This document shows, piece after piece, positions 1 to 12,044 of a DNA stretch of 64,000 bases. The notes under the pieces are model-generated. The model had not been told where the DNA came from, did not search any database, and saw nothing but the letters and a program-made list of their open reading frames with translations. The stretch's first letter is position 1. Every line of letters starts with the position of its first letter. Source of the stretch: Amoeboaphelidium protococcarum (Eukaryota > Aphelidiomycota > Aphelidea); the NCBI GenBank assembly GCA_023515745.1, contig JALECJ010000257.1, positions 1,986,687 to 2,050,686 of the forward strand, given 5' to 3'. A program made the position numbers and the translations under genes.

Positions 1-1417
1 GCTAACCTTGTTTGCAAATTTCCATCACCAGAAGTAGATTCTATTCATCAAACTCGATGATATCCAGCAGAGGTACAATGTTTGGATGAGACAATGATTT
101 CCACAGAGATAACTCACGATAGAACAAATCATCTTCTTCCATCTCTGTAACAACTTCAGACATTTACACTTTCTGCTCATCACTGTCTGTATTATTCGCA
201 ACTGGCGACGTATTAGGAGATGCTGAAAACACGCCTGTGGTGGAGGTGATTTAATTCTCCTTTCCAGCCGCCGATCGAGATTGGGATGGTGAGCTCTGAT
301 CACTGGAAGGACTTTGTTAGGCTGTAGATTGAGAACATGGCTTTTTGTTAAGGTCACTCATTCGTTTCCTTTATACAATCTTTACGGCCACATTGTAGCT
401 ACGCCAAACACCATCATACACTTGACTGAAGTTACCAGAGCCAATCTTCTTACTGATAGACAAGTCACCGATAGAAACATTTTCCCATTATATACTTCTT
501 GAATCAGTGCCGCTATTGTTCATACTGCCACTGTTATTCAAATAATCGCGACTGAGAGTGGACGGGGCAGAGGTAACACCAGCCAAATGACCTAGAAATG
601 AGATAGCTGGCGATGGTGGGAGTGAGGAGTAGGCAGTTTCGTCAATACAGGGAAAATGAGTAGATGGGCTTTATTGCAAATTAGACGTGGGAGCAGAACA
701 CGAGCCTTAACTGATGGCGCCAAGCCAGTTTCTCGATCCATTGGATGATATCCGCCTAACAGGAACTCTAAATGCTTATTATGCTGCTGGCATCGAACAT
801 CGTCGCAATTATTCATCTAGAGGCTGGTTAGGTGACTGGTATATTTACGAGTTTGGCAATGACAGAGGCTGGATCAGCTTCGGTCGTCCATGTCGATCAG
901 AGGGATCAAGCGTGAAAGGACTCTACTCAGAGATGGATTACAGCTTTAATTACTATTACTACTGCGAGCCATCATCATTATTATTATCCGATTATGATAT
1001 GTCGCTAGTGATACCAAGACCATAATTTGAGGAGTTATCGGATGAACGTGCCTTTGAATTTTCATGCCATTAAGAGTCATGGTCCAAGTGCCGGCTACCA
1101 CCATCATCAGCACTGTGTCGTTAATTACTGAGGTGTTGATTAAATCTTTATCTGATAGCCAAAGCTATTCCACCCTCACTTCCTCTGATACCTTCCGGTG
1201 TTACAGATCGGCTACCACTGGTCATCATATTATATCCAGAGCTATGCAAAGGGGGTCGATTGATAGCAAAGAGAGTATCATTCAGATATTAAATACTGCT
1301 ATCCATGCTTCCAGGCCCCTTATCGCCATAGAATGGCTTGATTCGCTAAGAGGAGGATGAATTCACAATCGAAATAGGCCTAGTATCTGTCATTTATATA
1401 GGAGATTACGAAGGCAT
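1..1417 (-). CDS. Protein kinase, N-terminal half (3' end beyond window)
   Basis: Read with UAR=Gln the frame is open from an ATG at 1417 (an in-frame TGA lies upstream) to the window edge, 472 codons. The first ~300 residues are low complexity, rich in Ser, Gln and Asn, with a run of five Gln all written TAG/TAA. A kinase N-lobe follows: glycine loop IGSGNFSQVYDG, the VAVKIV strand with the ATP-binding Lys, then an unusual Ser/Gln-rich insertion of roughly 70 residues before the alpha-C Glu region (FYRELSLWKSLSHPNIVPLL) and the hinge-like LLLVMEICKQG. The loop and the HPNIV motif resemble TKL/MLK-type kinases, but the catalytic loop lies outside the window, so activity and group are not settled. 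Confidence 0.8.
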
Positions 1418-1973
1418 GATGATGTTTAAATATCTTCTTCAATATACTATTCAGACTATCTAATTAATAATTATTATTTACAAAATACAATACGATAACA
1501 ATTTCTTCTTTGGATAGAGATACTATAATTATACCAACGAAATACTTTGAATCAATCTAATACTACTTATTTTGATACGATACCAGTAACAATTAAGCGC
1601 TTAAAGAGATAACAGGAGCTAACTGAGTGCGATGTGTTTTGATCAGATGAAGATTGATTTCACACGCAGATTGATACTATTACTAAACGCCTGCTGTTTA
1701 CTAAGTGAGTGAGTGAGTGATCGACGGCGGAAAGAGAAGGGCGGTCGGCGGCGGTGGCTGAGGGAGGAATGACCGCGCGAAAGGAATTTCACATCGCGGC
1801 GCGTGATTCGACAACGGCTTGTTTATCGTGTACACAAGTGTCATCTGACCTGCGATTGGGCCGTTTATATTAAGGCGTATCTAGGTGATCGATTAAAATT
1901 TGTGTATGTCTGTTGTAATCAGATTGATGATCCAAAATGCTAAAACTATAGATTAAAGACCCCATTGTATTAT
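1418..1973. other. Intergenic, kinase upstream region
   Basis: No gene seen. The part next to the kinase start is AT-rich. About 1700-1850 is strikingly GC-rich with GGCGG and GCGCG runs and a short (GTGA)4 repeat at 1705-1720, which looks like a promoter island. No further assignment is possible. Confidence 0.5.
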
Positions 1974-2940
1974 TCAACGTCTTTTAATTGACAACCGTTG
2001 TTTCAGAGCTGTGTGTATCGCTTCAGGCCAAAGGAGCAACTGGCGACGCGAGATGTTGCATTCATGTTCGTGATATTGTGAGAGGAGGAGATCACAATGA
2101 CAAATTGCGCAGATTACGACATAATCAGTCTTGTATGGCGTTAAATTATATTGTTGTGGTGATAGTACCTGGGCGTATAACGGCAACAACATATTTTCAT
2201 CACTCTATGGACTTGTTTCAATACCTTGTAATTGTGCCATCAGTTTCTTGTACTGTGGATGGCCTGGCCTCCTTGGCTAATCAGCATCTACTCCTCTGCA
2301 CAAATGTTCATCGTATGCACTACTACTCATAAATATTCTCTTGCATAGTAAACAAGGAGCATTGTACAGAGATCCACGGTACTTTTCAGCCTGAATACTG
2401 ACTGGATCAGGAGCATGCTCTTACTAGTGATGAGTTTACACCTTCTAGAGTTGAATCTAATCTCCACATTACCGCGACGAATCTTCAATCTTCCAATGAA
2501 ATCCGCAGTGTTTCGCGTACAATCGGCAATCTCGCTGCATGTGATTATGTAAACTCTATCTACTTGTAAACACAAAGCACTCAGAGTGTATATACGATTT
2601 CAAATTGATATTAATATCAAGCGGTATATCGAGTCTATGTTCACGCATATATATGACAATCAAAACTTTTAATGGTAGCGGATTGCAAGGATCCATATTA
2701 TCCGTATCACCAGCTAATTGGTTTTGTTTTAAGCTGAGACTTTTCAGAGATTTTTCATAAGGACATTGCAATCGTCTGTTCTAACACACAAGCTAATGAT
2801 CCTACAATAGGAAAACTATAATTAATATCGAATTGCAATAGCATTCAACTTACCTATCGACAGCATTCTCTAACCATCCGAGAACAACAGCATTGATACA
2901 GTTCACATTCACAATTAAAGAACGGAACTTATTGCGACAT
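1974..2940 (-). CDS. Multi zinc-finger protein (C2HC-like fingers), two exons
   Basis: Exon 1 is 2854-2940 (starts MSQQVPFFNC) and exon 2 is 1974-2801; the 52-nt intron 2802-2853 has GTAAGT and TAG borders. Both exons are whole numbers of codons; the product is 304 aa. The sequence shows repeated Cys/His clusters: a Cys-rich start, CFVFTSRQSLHNHMQRDC, CLLCKRIFMSSSAYDEHLC and CAICHCDLLLSQYHEHEC. The last two have the C-x2-C...H-x2-C or H-x-H-x-C spacing of small zinc fingers. I do not recognise a named family; nucleic-acid or protein binding is the usual role of such fingers. Many Gln codons are TAG/TAA, so this is a native gene. Confidence 0.7.
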
Positions 2941-3070
2941 TTTTTATTCTCGAAACCGATAAACTAAGAATAAGTGGTAGAGAATAACGGGAATAACTAC
3001 AGTCGCGCTGACCAGTTAAAGTGAGCACAAACTTATTCAATTCATTACACCGTCTGGATAAATTAAGGCT

Positions 3071-3693
3071 TCATTGCAACACTTCATCATCACCGAAATT
3101 ACCATTCAGTCGCTGTTGGATGATGAGAAAGTAGAAAATTATTCTAAAAATGATATCATTCGGTGCGGAATTACTAACCAAATTACTGACATCTAACTAG
3201 ACGACTTGATTAGTACGATCGAAAAAAAAGTTGACCGCCGATTTTAACTAAATGTCGCATATCAAAGGCCCTGTCTGAGCCAACATCAATCAAACGCGGC
3301 GTGATCAGGAGCCATCTTTGAGCGCGGCCAATAAATCCTTCGATCTCTGGCTTCTTCTTATCGTTTTTTTCCAATGACCCCTGAGCATTCAACGGCCCTT
3401 TATCACATTTTCCGTCCACAAACATTTTGATCGTGACTTGATAACGCCACACCACTTTTCTAGTGCAATTGATTCTCCGAAAAAGGAAGTTGCTGGACAA
3501 TCTCTATAAGCCTCATTTGCGTAATCATTATTGCCGCATTTATTAGGTACTGCAAGTTGAATTTAATTGCCTGATTCCTGCTGCCCAACTTGATTTAGTA
3601 ATCCTAGTAGATCGCTGACTCTTTTACGTAATTGCCTTTTTGCGGTTAAATAATCACTACGTGGCAACGATATTTTATAAACAACGGCCTCAT
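3071..3693 (-). CDS. Uncharacterised small protein, spliced (model uncertain)
   Basis: A clear coding block on the minus strand (3187-3503) encodes basic, mixed alpha/beta-looking sequence (FLFRRINC, VVWRYQVTIKMFVDG, RWLLITPRLIDVG, HLVKIGGQLFFRSY). It cannot start on its own, because an in-frame TGA lies just upstream. The best model has four exons: 3628-3693 (ATG at 3693), 3551-3577, 3187-3503 and 3071-3143, with GT-AG introns of 50, 47 and 43 nt, giving 160 aa. Without the last intron the frame instead ends at TGA 3156. The exon-1 donor is also ambiguous (3627 or 3660). I could not assign a family. Confidence 0.45.
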
Positions 3694-3821
3694 ATATACC
3701 TTCTGATTGAATTTTGTCTTTTTAGAGCTTACATTACAGTACGTCGTATATAATATAATTGCCTCTACTCGTCTATATATATACTTTGGAATTAGATTAG
3801 TGTAAAATACCCACCTTAGAT

Positions 3822-5750
3822 ATGACTCTTACTAGTGTTGCAAGTACTTATAACTCTTTTGCGGTGTTGTCCAATGAAGATCACTCTGTCATGCCGAATT
3901 CACCATCATCGGCTGTTTAAATGTCTCCTGCACTCGTTGCCAAGACCAAGATTGCCCGTGACTATAATAGTGTCTGTCACAAGGCCGCCCGCCCGCAGTC
4001 TACTGCTAGTGTTGACACGTCATCAACGGAAGATTATGATCCATTGTCTAGAGTCGATACCCCGCCACTTACACCTCCATCACCTGGAAATTTGACGTTG
4101 AGTATGCGCAATTAGTATTCCGGTATAAAGGGTGTGGTCGGTTAAGATGGCAAAATATAGGGAGATTATAGTGAAGCCAATTCCACCTCAGTGAAAGTGT
4201 CTTCGCTCAAGGCCAGAGTGTTACCTGATGGAGAAAAGTCAGCCACATACCCACCATTGCCTTGTGCCAAGCATCAGATGTATAATCCTGAAGAAGATCT
4301 GGAAGAGGCTCCTCTGTTCGTCTTGTTGACCACTTATTTTGGATACTTTGTTTTGCTACTCTTTGGACATACTCGTGACTTTTTTGGCAAGATCTTTAGA
4401 TATAGAAAGTACTCGCACATGATGTAATCTGATGGTTACGCTCCACTCACATCTGACTTTGAGTCCTTCTATACCAGAAGATTGTACACGCGAATTAGAG
4501 ATTGCTGGAATCGTCCTATCACTGATGTTCCAGGCCGTACCTTGACTCTGTTGGAGAGAGAAAGTAATGACTTCAACAAGACATTTAAGCTTTTGGGAAC
4601 TAAGAGGGAGGTGTTGAATCTGTCTTCATACAACTATCTCGGTTTCGCTCAGTCTGAAGGTCTCTGTGCTGACATGGTGGAGGATGCAGTCAATGTGTAC
4701 GGCGTTGGTCTCTCTTCATCCCGTATGGATCTTGGCACAAGTGATTAGCACTAAAAGTTGGAGAAGCTGGTGGCCAGATTTCTGGGTAAAGAAGATTCTA
4801 TGGTTATCAGTATGGGATTTGCTACCAACTCCACTACTCTGCCAGCTCTGGTTGAGAAGGGAAGTTTGATTATAAGTGATGAACTTAATCACTCAAGTTT
4901 GGTTTTCGGTGCTCGGCTGTCTGGTGCTGCCATTAGAATCTTTAAGCATAATGATATTAAAGATTTGGAGCGTCTATTGCGTGATGCCATCTCTCAGGGA
5001 TAGCCTAGAACTCATAGACCGTGGAAGAAGATCTTGATTGTGGTCGAAGGTTTGTACTCTATGGAGGGAAGTATCGTGAATTTGCCTGAGATTGTAGAGT
5101 TGAAGAAGAAGTACAAATGCTATCTCTACGTGGATGAGGCTCATTCTATCGGTGCTCTAGGTCCACGTGGTGGTGGAGTTTGTGACTACTTTGGCGTTGA
5201 CCCTGCTGATATCGACATTCTAATGGGCACATTCACCAAGTCTTTTGGTGCCGCTGGTGGATACATTGCTGCGTCCAAGGCTATCGTTAATCACCTCAAG
5301 CTGAAGAATCATGGTAGTATCTATGCTGAGCCAATGGCACCACCTGTGGCCGAGCAAGTATACGCTTCCATGAAATTGATTCTGGGTGAAGATGGCTCTG
5401 ATAATGGCTAACAGCGTTTGAAGCGTATTGCAGATAACAGCGTTTACTTTAGACGTGAGTTGAAGAAGATGGGATTCATCGTGTATGGCCATGAAGATTC
5501 ACCTGTGATTCCAATGCTGCTCTTTAATCCAGGTAAGATTCCCGCCTTTTCTCGGGAGTGTCTTAAGAGAGGCGTCGCTGTGGTTGTTGTCGGATATCCA
5601 GCCACTCCAATTATCACATCTCGCGCCAGATTTTGTATGTCCGCTGCTCATGATAGACAAGATCTCGATTTTGCATTAAAAGTTATAAGTGAAGTTGGTG
5701 ACTTGTTGCAGCTTAAACAAGGCAAATTGCATTTGAATGGAACTCATTGA
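3822..5750 (+). CDS. LCB2: Serine palmitoyltransferase subunit 2
   Basis: 642 aa, one exon, TGA stop. It condenses serine with palmitoyl-CoA, the first step of sphingolipid synthesis in the ER membrane, together with LCB1. The sequence has a ~150-residue low-complexity N-terminus, a membrane segment near residue 161 ([19 protein letters not shown]), then the alpha-oxoamine synthase fold: [17 protein letters not shown], the PLP-ring His in [10 protein letters not shown] (residue ~441) and the Schiff-base Lys in [13 protein letters not shown] (residue ~473). Two TAG/TAA codons (DQHQKLEKL) sit inside a conserved region where an ordinary residue must be read, which makes this one of the best proofs of the code change. 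Confidence 0.95.
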
Positions 5751-5924
5751 TTATGCTAAGAGTTGGTACCGTATGAAGAATTCATTTGGCATTTGAGTTG
5801 ATTTAGGGATTCAGATTTAATTATATATTTATATCGTGGGTGTAAGTAAATTTCATCAATATTAAACCTTTCACTATATAACAAACTGTATCACTTACGT
5901 TACTCAAAATTACACCAGACGGCA

Positions 5925-8459
5925 TCACAGTGAGTGACTATCAAAATCAATGCTCCGTAAATCTTCGTCTGATATGCTCAGATTAACTTGTTCAGATAGA
6001 GCAGGACTTTGAGAATCAATTAAATGATTATAGCTGTCGTTAAAATCAGTCATTTACTTCAGTTTGTCTTCATCAACGTCAAAACTTTTAACCAGCTCTT
6101 TGGATAATTCACCTAGCGCTTTCAACACCGACTTGGCATCAGATACTTCGACTGTGGTATCAAATTTTGTCTAATTACCAGACGGTTGAATCGGAGAGGT
6201 AACTGGACTTATCGAAAGATTTTGCATTCCTTGACGAGGAGGTGATGTGGGAGAAGTGACGAAGGATGGTTCATCTTTACTATTACTGTGATTACTGAAC
6301 TGATTCAAGGATCCGGATTTGCTAGATTCTTCCTCTTCCACCATAGTTCCTTTCTAGAGACTAGAATAGTAGCCAATGTGGCCAGAGACGGCAGCATCGA
6401 TAGTCTTTTAGATTGAGGCAAGTTCCAATCGATGCACATGTTCACCCTCACTAAACATATCTGTCAACACTTCGCCATCACTCATAGTCATGGACATTGT
6501 GCTGGTGCCTACAGAATGTGAAGACTTTGAGCTAATCTCAACAGCAGACGCGGTTGAAATAATTGACTCAATAGATGTTTACACAGCTTCATCCTTGGGC
6601 AGATTAACTTCACGCACCACCTCTCTGACAATATCATCGACAGCCAGATTCGTAACCTCAAGTGCAGTCTAGATAACAACATTCTTCTCCTACTAAACTT
6701 CATTGACTAGTTATTTAAGTCCACTTTTAATCACCTCAGATTCAACATCATTCGCCAAAGACTGGACTAGATCTCTATCAGACTTGATTTAATTCAACTG
6801 ATTAACCACTAACAATCTGCAATCCTTCTGTATGATTTAGTCCAATATGTCTTCATAAACTGAATAAGCCAATTGATGAGCTTACAATGCAGACAATGAT
6901 GAAGTTTACAAATCAGATACAGACGTGGATTAAGTCAACTTAACAGGCTGCACAGATGTCTTGTCAGTACCTGCAATTTTGTCACTTTGAGTAAATGTAC
7001 TAACACTTTACAATTCTTACTTTGCAGCCTAAATAGGAGGAGATTATTACACTTTAGGACGAGGCTGCAACTTCTCTTTAGAAATCTGGGGAGGCTTAAT
7101 CATTCTGCTCTTGATGAAAACAGGCTTATTCGCAACTTGTACATTATAAAACTTTGGCGGACCTTTGTGTGGACTCTTGGATCGGGATTTTTACAAAGTA
7201 GATTAAGATCGCTGAGCTGGTGATGGTTCTTCAAACTAAACTTTACGCGGAGACTTCTACTCCGGCACATTATCAGCGCGAGCGCTTTGAGAAGGCGTGA
7301 ACTTTGCAGATTTAGCGGGAGGTGACCGCCCTCGAGATTAACTTTATCGATCAGAGTACTTTTAGGAGACACTTTAAGATTGACTATGAGTGCTCTTGCT
7401 CAAATACTATTAAACTTCCAGAGCAGGATTCAAAGAGCCTAGATCGCCGTAAGATTTCTATCCACTCTTTACAATCTCATCATCCAGAATGTACTCATAC
7501 GCATTAAGATGAAATGACTCCAAATCTCTCAAGAATTACTTTCGCTTCTGACTAAAATCATCCACAACTGATTTTATCTAATCCACTTCCACTCTACTAA
7601 AAGCGTTGAACTATTTCATCAAGGAATCTAATTCATCAAATTATGCAGCGTACTTGAGTTCAACTTTATTGCCATTAGCAAATCCACTTCTCTTTAGATT
7701 GTTAGGGCCTTCTACAGCTAACTTTCCGTTGGTTGGAGAAGCGTTATGAGTTGAAATATGTTGATGAGTCTAACTGCTACCTTAACGGGCATTCTACGAT
7801 AAGGAGAACAAGTCATTCATTGCCAACTTTGCCTCGTTACTTGCAAACTATCTATGACTACTGACCAGCTCTTATTATTACTACATATACCTGATATTCA
7901 AGCTGTGCATTTACGATTGCAAGTCGGTCAACTTCTAAAATTCCACCTGATCCAGTACAACCTTTTCAGCTTGATTCGCATCCTTGAGAACGGCAGACTA
8001 TACAGGCGGTGAATTCTCCTACTCTGGTACTACAGATTATTACTAAACATGAGCGTCTTCAGAATTCGTCGATTCAGTATTCTGTTGCGGCAATGAGGAT
8101 TTCTATTATGGCTCAGACTCAATAGCAGAAGAAGTAGAGGGCTTTTTAAATATGGATGGAGTTGGCTACTTTCCGCCTTTCGGTAGTGCAGTAGACACTG
8201 CAGTATTCACTTTAGACTTTCTCTTTGCTTTGAAATACAGCTCATTAACTCTCTAAATGTTCTTTTCAATTTAAGAACTTATATGTTCCATTTAATCAAT
8301 GCTCTAGTACAGTCCAAAACCCCAATATGAGCCCAGCTTGGAGTAAATATATCTGTGAACGAAGACAAAGAGTAGAAAGAGAGAGACAACGTTCTAAAAG
8401 TGAAACAAGAAGAAAAACGCGAAACAGCAGTAGATTCGCCTAAGAAAGTAGACTCTCAT
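5925..8459 (-). CDS. Membrane-anchored coiled-coil/disordered protein
   Basis: 844 aa in a single exon from ATG 8459 to TGA 5925. The N-terminus holds two closely spaced hydrophobic stretches (FAFFFLFHF and SLFLLFVFVH), i.e. a signal anchor or hairpin. It is followed by a Ser/Gln-rich linker, a coiled-coil segment (residues ~170-330), a basic Ser/Pro-rich zone and acidic helices. A motif pair SDGEVLTDMFSEGE in the last third resembles short acidic SDGE/SEGE motifs that I associate with centrosomal and basal-body proteins, but the resemblance is weak. No family was recognised. The head-to-tail neighbour 8495-10201 is only 35 bp upstream on the same strand. Confidence 0.75.
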
Positions 8460-8494
8460 GTTACAAGTACAACCCAATATTAATTTATTGGCAA

Positions 8495-10201
8495 TCAAAC
8501 ATATATGAAATACTGTTCACTATCCTTGATGCGACACAAGTATAAACATCGCTCTGCGTTAGCGTAAACCAACGCGTCCGGAACGATATTCTCAAACATT
8601 GACATTTCGAGGAGGCCTGGGGCATATCTTGTAATCATTCCTAGAATTATATTATATACCGTTAACTCTCCATCAACAGACACCAGTTTGTAGTTGATCA
8701 CTTTAAATACCTCCATCTTTTTTATACCCTTTTAGTTCACGTATAAAGCATTCAGCAGTAAGTATATCATTTTCTCACGTGAAACATCAAATTCTACCAG
8801 TTCACAATACAGAGTTATGAGTGGTAGATATGGCACCAGAGACGACATCACTTTTATCTTGTTTTGGCTGAGAAACTCCTCGACTAATGGGAGGAAACGC
8901 GTATTTAGAGTATCGGCATATAGTGACGCCATCAACGCATACGAACCCAAGGCTGAAACATCCATCATTGTCCAATCTTCATTCAGACAGGAGGAAGTCA
9001 GAGTTTCAATACTAATTAGGCTGTTCACTTCTTAACACGCGCTCAACATTCGATTTTGATAATAAAGACATGCCAGATAGATGAAATTTCTCTCTAAACG
9101 GATATATGTTGACTTATCTAGCAGAATCCGCACACAGGTATCAAATGGCATGTACTTTGAAGCCAACAGTAATTGACGCGGCTTATGCAATTTCCTGATC
9201 AATTAAGTCAATCTTTATAGATGCATTTTGTCTTATCTAACTAGATATATGTACATTTACCATTTTTCACAATAAACGTCATCATCCAATTAAGAGATTT
9301 AGTGCTCAATTTTATCCATAACAAAGTCTTTAATCTAATCGTGACGGAGAAACTCTTCAATTTATTGATTGAGAGATGCCACATGAATCCATCGATCTAG
9401 TAAGAGAGACACGTTATCATAGAAGCTAGGTACTGCTAAACACTACCCAATTATCCATTACAATACTATTTATGCTGACAGCTGATTGACCATCATTACA
9501 TTATGATGTTGAAACAAATCAACTGCAATCAGTAGTATACTGACGCGCTTCTCATAACTAAGGCGATCATACATTGGTTAGAATTGCTTTATAATAATGA
9601 ACAACAGCTCGAACCTACTCAAATTCGACTAACTGGGGTCAATAAAAAGCTTGTGACAGGATGCAAATGTCACGCCTTTTAGAGGAATATCACTATAAAC
9701 GCAATGGCAGAACTACAAATGAATAACATCTTGCTAACGATCATTTCTACATTCACCGGTCTTCCTAACAGAGTAGCCTAAGGCTTAAGCAGCCAGTAGT
9801 AATCCATTCTATAAATATGTAAACTTCTTCTTATTCCCAGGCAGGAATTAAAGTAAATAACCAGAACGCACAAACCAGGTACATAACCATGCGAAACTAT
9901 GCTGTGCATGTTTTTAGATCAGCGCCGCGACCGTTTCAGCAATTGATCTGATCGTTTCACTCCCTTCATCGTTACTGCACGATTGGATCAGTTTAATCAT
10001 AGCATCCTCCAGGCGTGTCAAGTCCTTATTATTGATATCAGTACTATTATCCACAATATATTAAGCAACTATCATCCCTTAATGAACAGAAAATTCTAGA
10101 ACGTGCAACATACATTCAAGTGAAAACTCCCTGAGAAGCCTGTAATTCAAAGTCTCGTTCTGTATCAACTCTACACGTACACTATATTTCATCTTTTTCA
10201 T
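8495..10201 (-). CDS. Uncharacterised helical-repeat protein
   Basis: 568 aa, one exon, ATG 10201 to TGA 8495; an in-frame TGA upstream limits the start. The sequence is almost wholly alpha-helical in character, with Leu, Ile and aromatic residues at helix-like spacing and no catalytic motif, typical of HEAT/TPR-like scaffolds. Examples are FAWLCTWFVRSGYLLQFLPG and MASLYADTLNTRFLPLVEEF. Gln codons are a mix of TAA, TAG, CAA and CAG throughout. It may be a subunit of a large complex, but nothing in the sequence names one. Confidence 0.7.
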
Positions 10202-10510
10202 ATTTAAAGTATTAATTTCAAATACCTCTCAGAAAAAGTATATCATTAAGATCTCTTTCTAAATGGTTATTATCCGCGTGTGAACGGGGTATCTTCAACC
10301 TGACAATCAAACTTTTCATCATTGAATACTCTAAATAAGGAGATCAGATCTTTCACTTTGACAGAGAAGAAGACTTCCGTTCTTCATTTCTCTCTTCTTT
10401 CACAAAAACGACAGAGAATTATCTTTTCACCTTGACTCTTCTATTGAACAGGAGCAAACGAACTTTCTAAAAATTACAGTCAGTGCTGACAATTAATTGA
10501 TAGAAAAGTT
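10202..10510. promoter_or_regulatory. Divergent promoter region
   Basis: 309 bp between two genes that start back to back (10201 minus, 10511 plus). It contains CT/GA-rich strings (ctctcttctttcac around 10390) and no open gene. A shared promoter is inferred from position only. Confidence 0.4.
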
Positions 10511-11758
10511 ATGAGAATTTCTGTTAATATTGGCCTCTTGGTATTGCTGTAAGTTGCTAGAATTTTGCTGCCTGTGCAGCGACATTATATAGTCACCGCC
10601 CAGATGATTGTTGCCTTTAATATTGCGCTTGAACTGGTATACATCTGGTGTTTGTAATTGTATCATAAGTACAGCGGATCTGGTGTGGAGAAGTATGTTA
10701 GAAGGTGGTAGAAAAGTAAAACAGCAACGTAACCATCATCAAAGAGTCCTTAGAAGTAATAACAACCTATTCAGCCTCGACCACTTAGTAGGAATTCCAT
10801 GACACCTTCTCCATCACGTTCTATGGGCACATTATCTGCATCTCCAACCAAGATTGGTGGATTTGAGAAGTAGAATATCAACTAATAGCATCAACAATTG
10901 AACTAATCTGAATTATTTTAAAAGATGGAAATGATCAAGGTTCATAAAAGTCCATTGAAGGCAGACATACCAAATCTAACGTCCTCTACATAGCGATATC
11001 AATATGCTAGCAAGAGTCCAGGAAGGAAATCTTATAAAAACCAAAGTATGGATGTATCAGGTTCAACAGTATCTTTTGATATTGGTTTAGATTTACTGTA
11101 ATGGAGCGATAAAGATCTGTTAATGTCCATGAACTTGTTAAAGAGATGGTTGCATGATCATGTACTGGCCCTGTTCAATCCTGATGATTAGGCAATGTAA
11201 AGTAATGTGGACAGACTGGTGAACAAGATTGTGGTGGACCTACATTAGGTACAAATTCTGCAATAATCCTAAATTAAATCTCACGTTCAGGAGCGATTAA
11301 GATATCTGTTGAAAGATTAAAACCTGGGTCATTACTCTGTGGAGCCATCATCTAAATTTAGTATTAGTGATTCTCATATCATTCTAATGTCTCTTATTGT
11401 CTATTTAGATCAAGTGTTTAAGTCGCTGAATTATGGCGATATTCATTTTAGCACAAAGTTTGTGACAATGTCCCGGTCTGACCCAAATGCTAGAAATGAC
11501 AATAGTGTTGATTAGGATAGTGGTAGTAGTGTTGCACCTGCTCCAGGACTGTGTTAGCTGTACATAAAAGACTAGAATCCCTTACATATTAACCTGCTGT
11601 ATAGATCCAAGCTATGGTAAATGCCGTCTGGAAAGTTTAATTTATTTTACGCGTTGTGCTGCTTTTTCAAGTGGTACGATGTCAACTATTTGGGCTTCAT
11701 TGATACTTTTAACATTCACGGTGGATCTCGCCTTGGTATGATCCTCCTTAAAAAGTGA
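10511..11758 (+). CDS. TMEM209-like membrane protein (cytochrome b561 N-terminal family)
   Basis: 415 aa, one exon. Two N-terminal membrane helices (NIGLLVLLQVARILLPV and MIVAFNIALELVYIWCL) are followed by a Ser/Pro/Gln-rich linker with short basic motifs and then a C-terminal folded domain ending in LLYRSKLWQMPSGKFNLFYALCC, which matches the layout and C-terminal pattern of TMEM209, a nuclear-envelope-associated family. Function in the family is poorly known. The string at 10549-10560 looks like a 12-nt intron (GTAAGT..TAG) but reads in frame with TAA as Gln, so no intron is needed. Confidence 0.65.
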
Positions 11759-12044
11759 TATCTCTTCTTGATTTAAATAAATAATAATAGATTGCCAAGA
11801 ATTGCGACAATTAGTTTTATGACATTTTACATTTGTATTGAACTAGATTTTTGATATCTTCACGCTGCTTTAATCTCAGGAGGGCAGGGAGAGTTGATGA
11901 AGATCGTAAGCTTAGCTCTTCTCCTTGATTTTACTCACCATTCAAAAGTGCACCTGTTTTTTAGGAATAAATAGCATTTTCAATTCCAATATAGCTCTTG
12001 TTTTATAAAAGTATATCATTCTATAATATACAACTGTTGAAAAG

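Noticed and set aside
714-1025. 103-codon plus-strand open frame
   Set aside because: Antisense shadow of the kinase N-terminus; it has no family features.
10549-10560. 12-nt GTAAGT...TAG mini-intron in the TMEM209-like gene
   Set aside because: Too short to splice and the sequence reads in frame with TAA as Gln.
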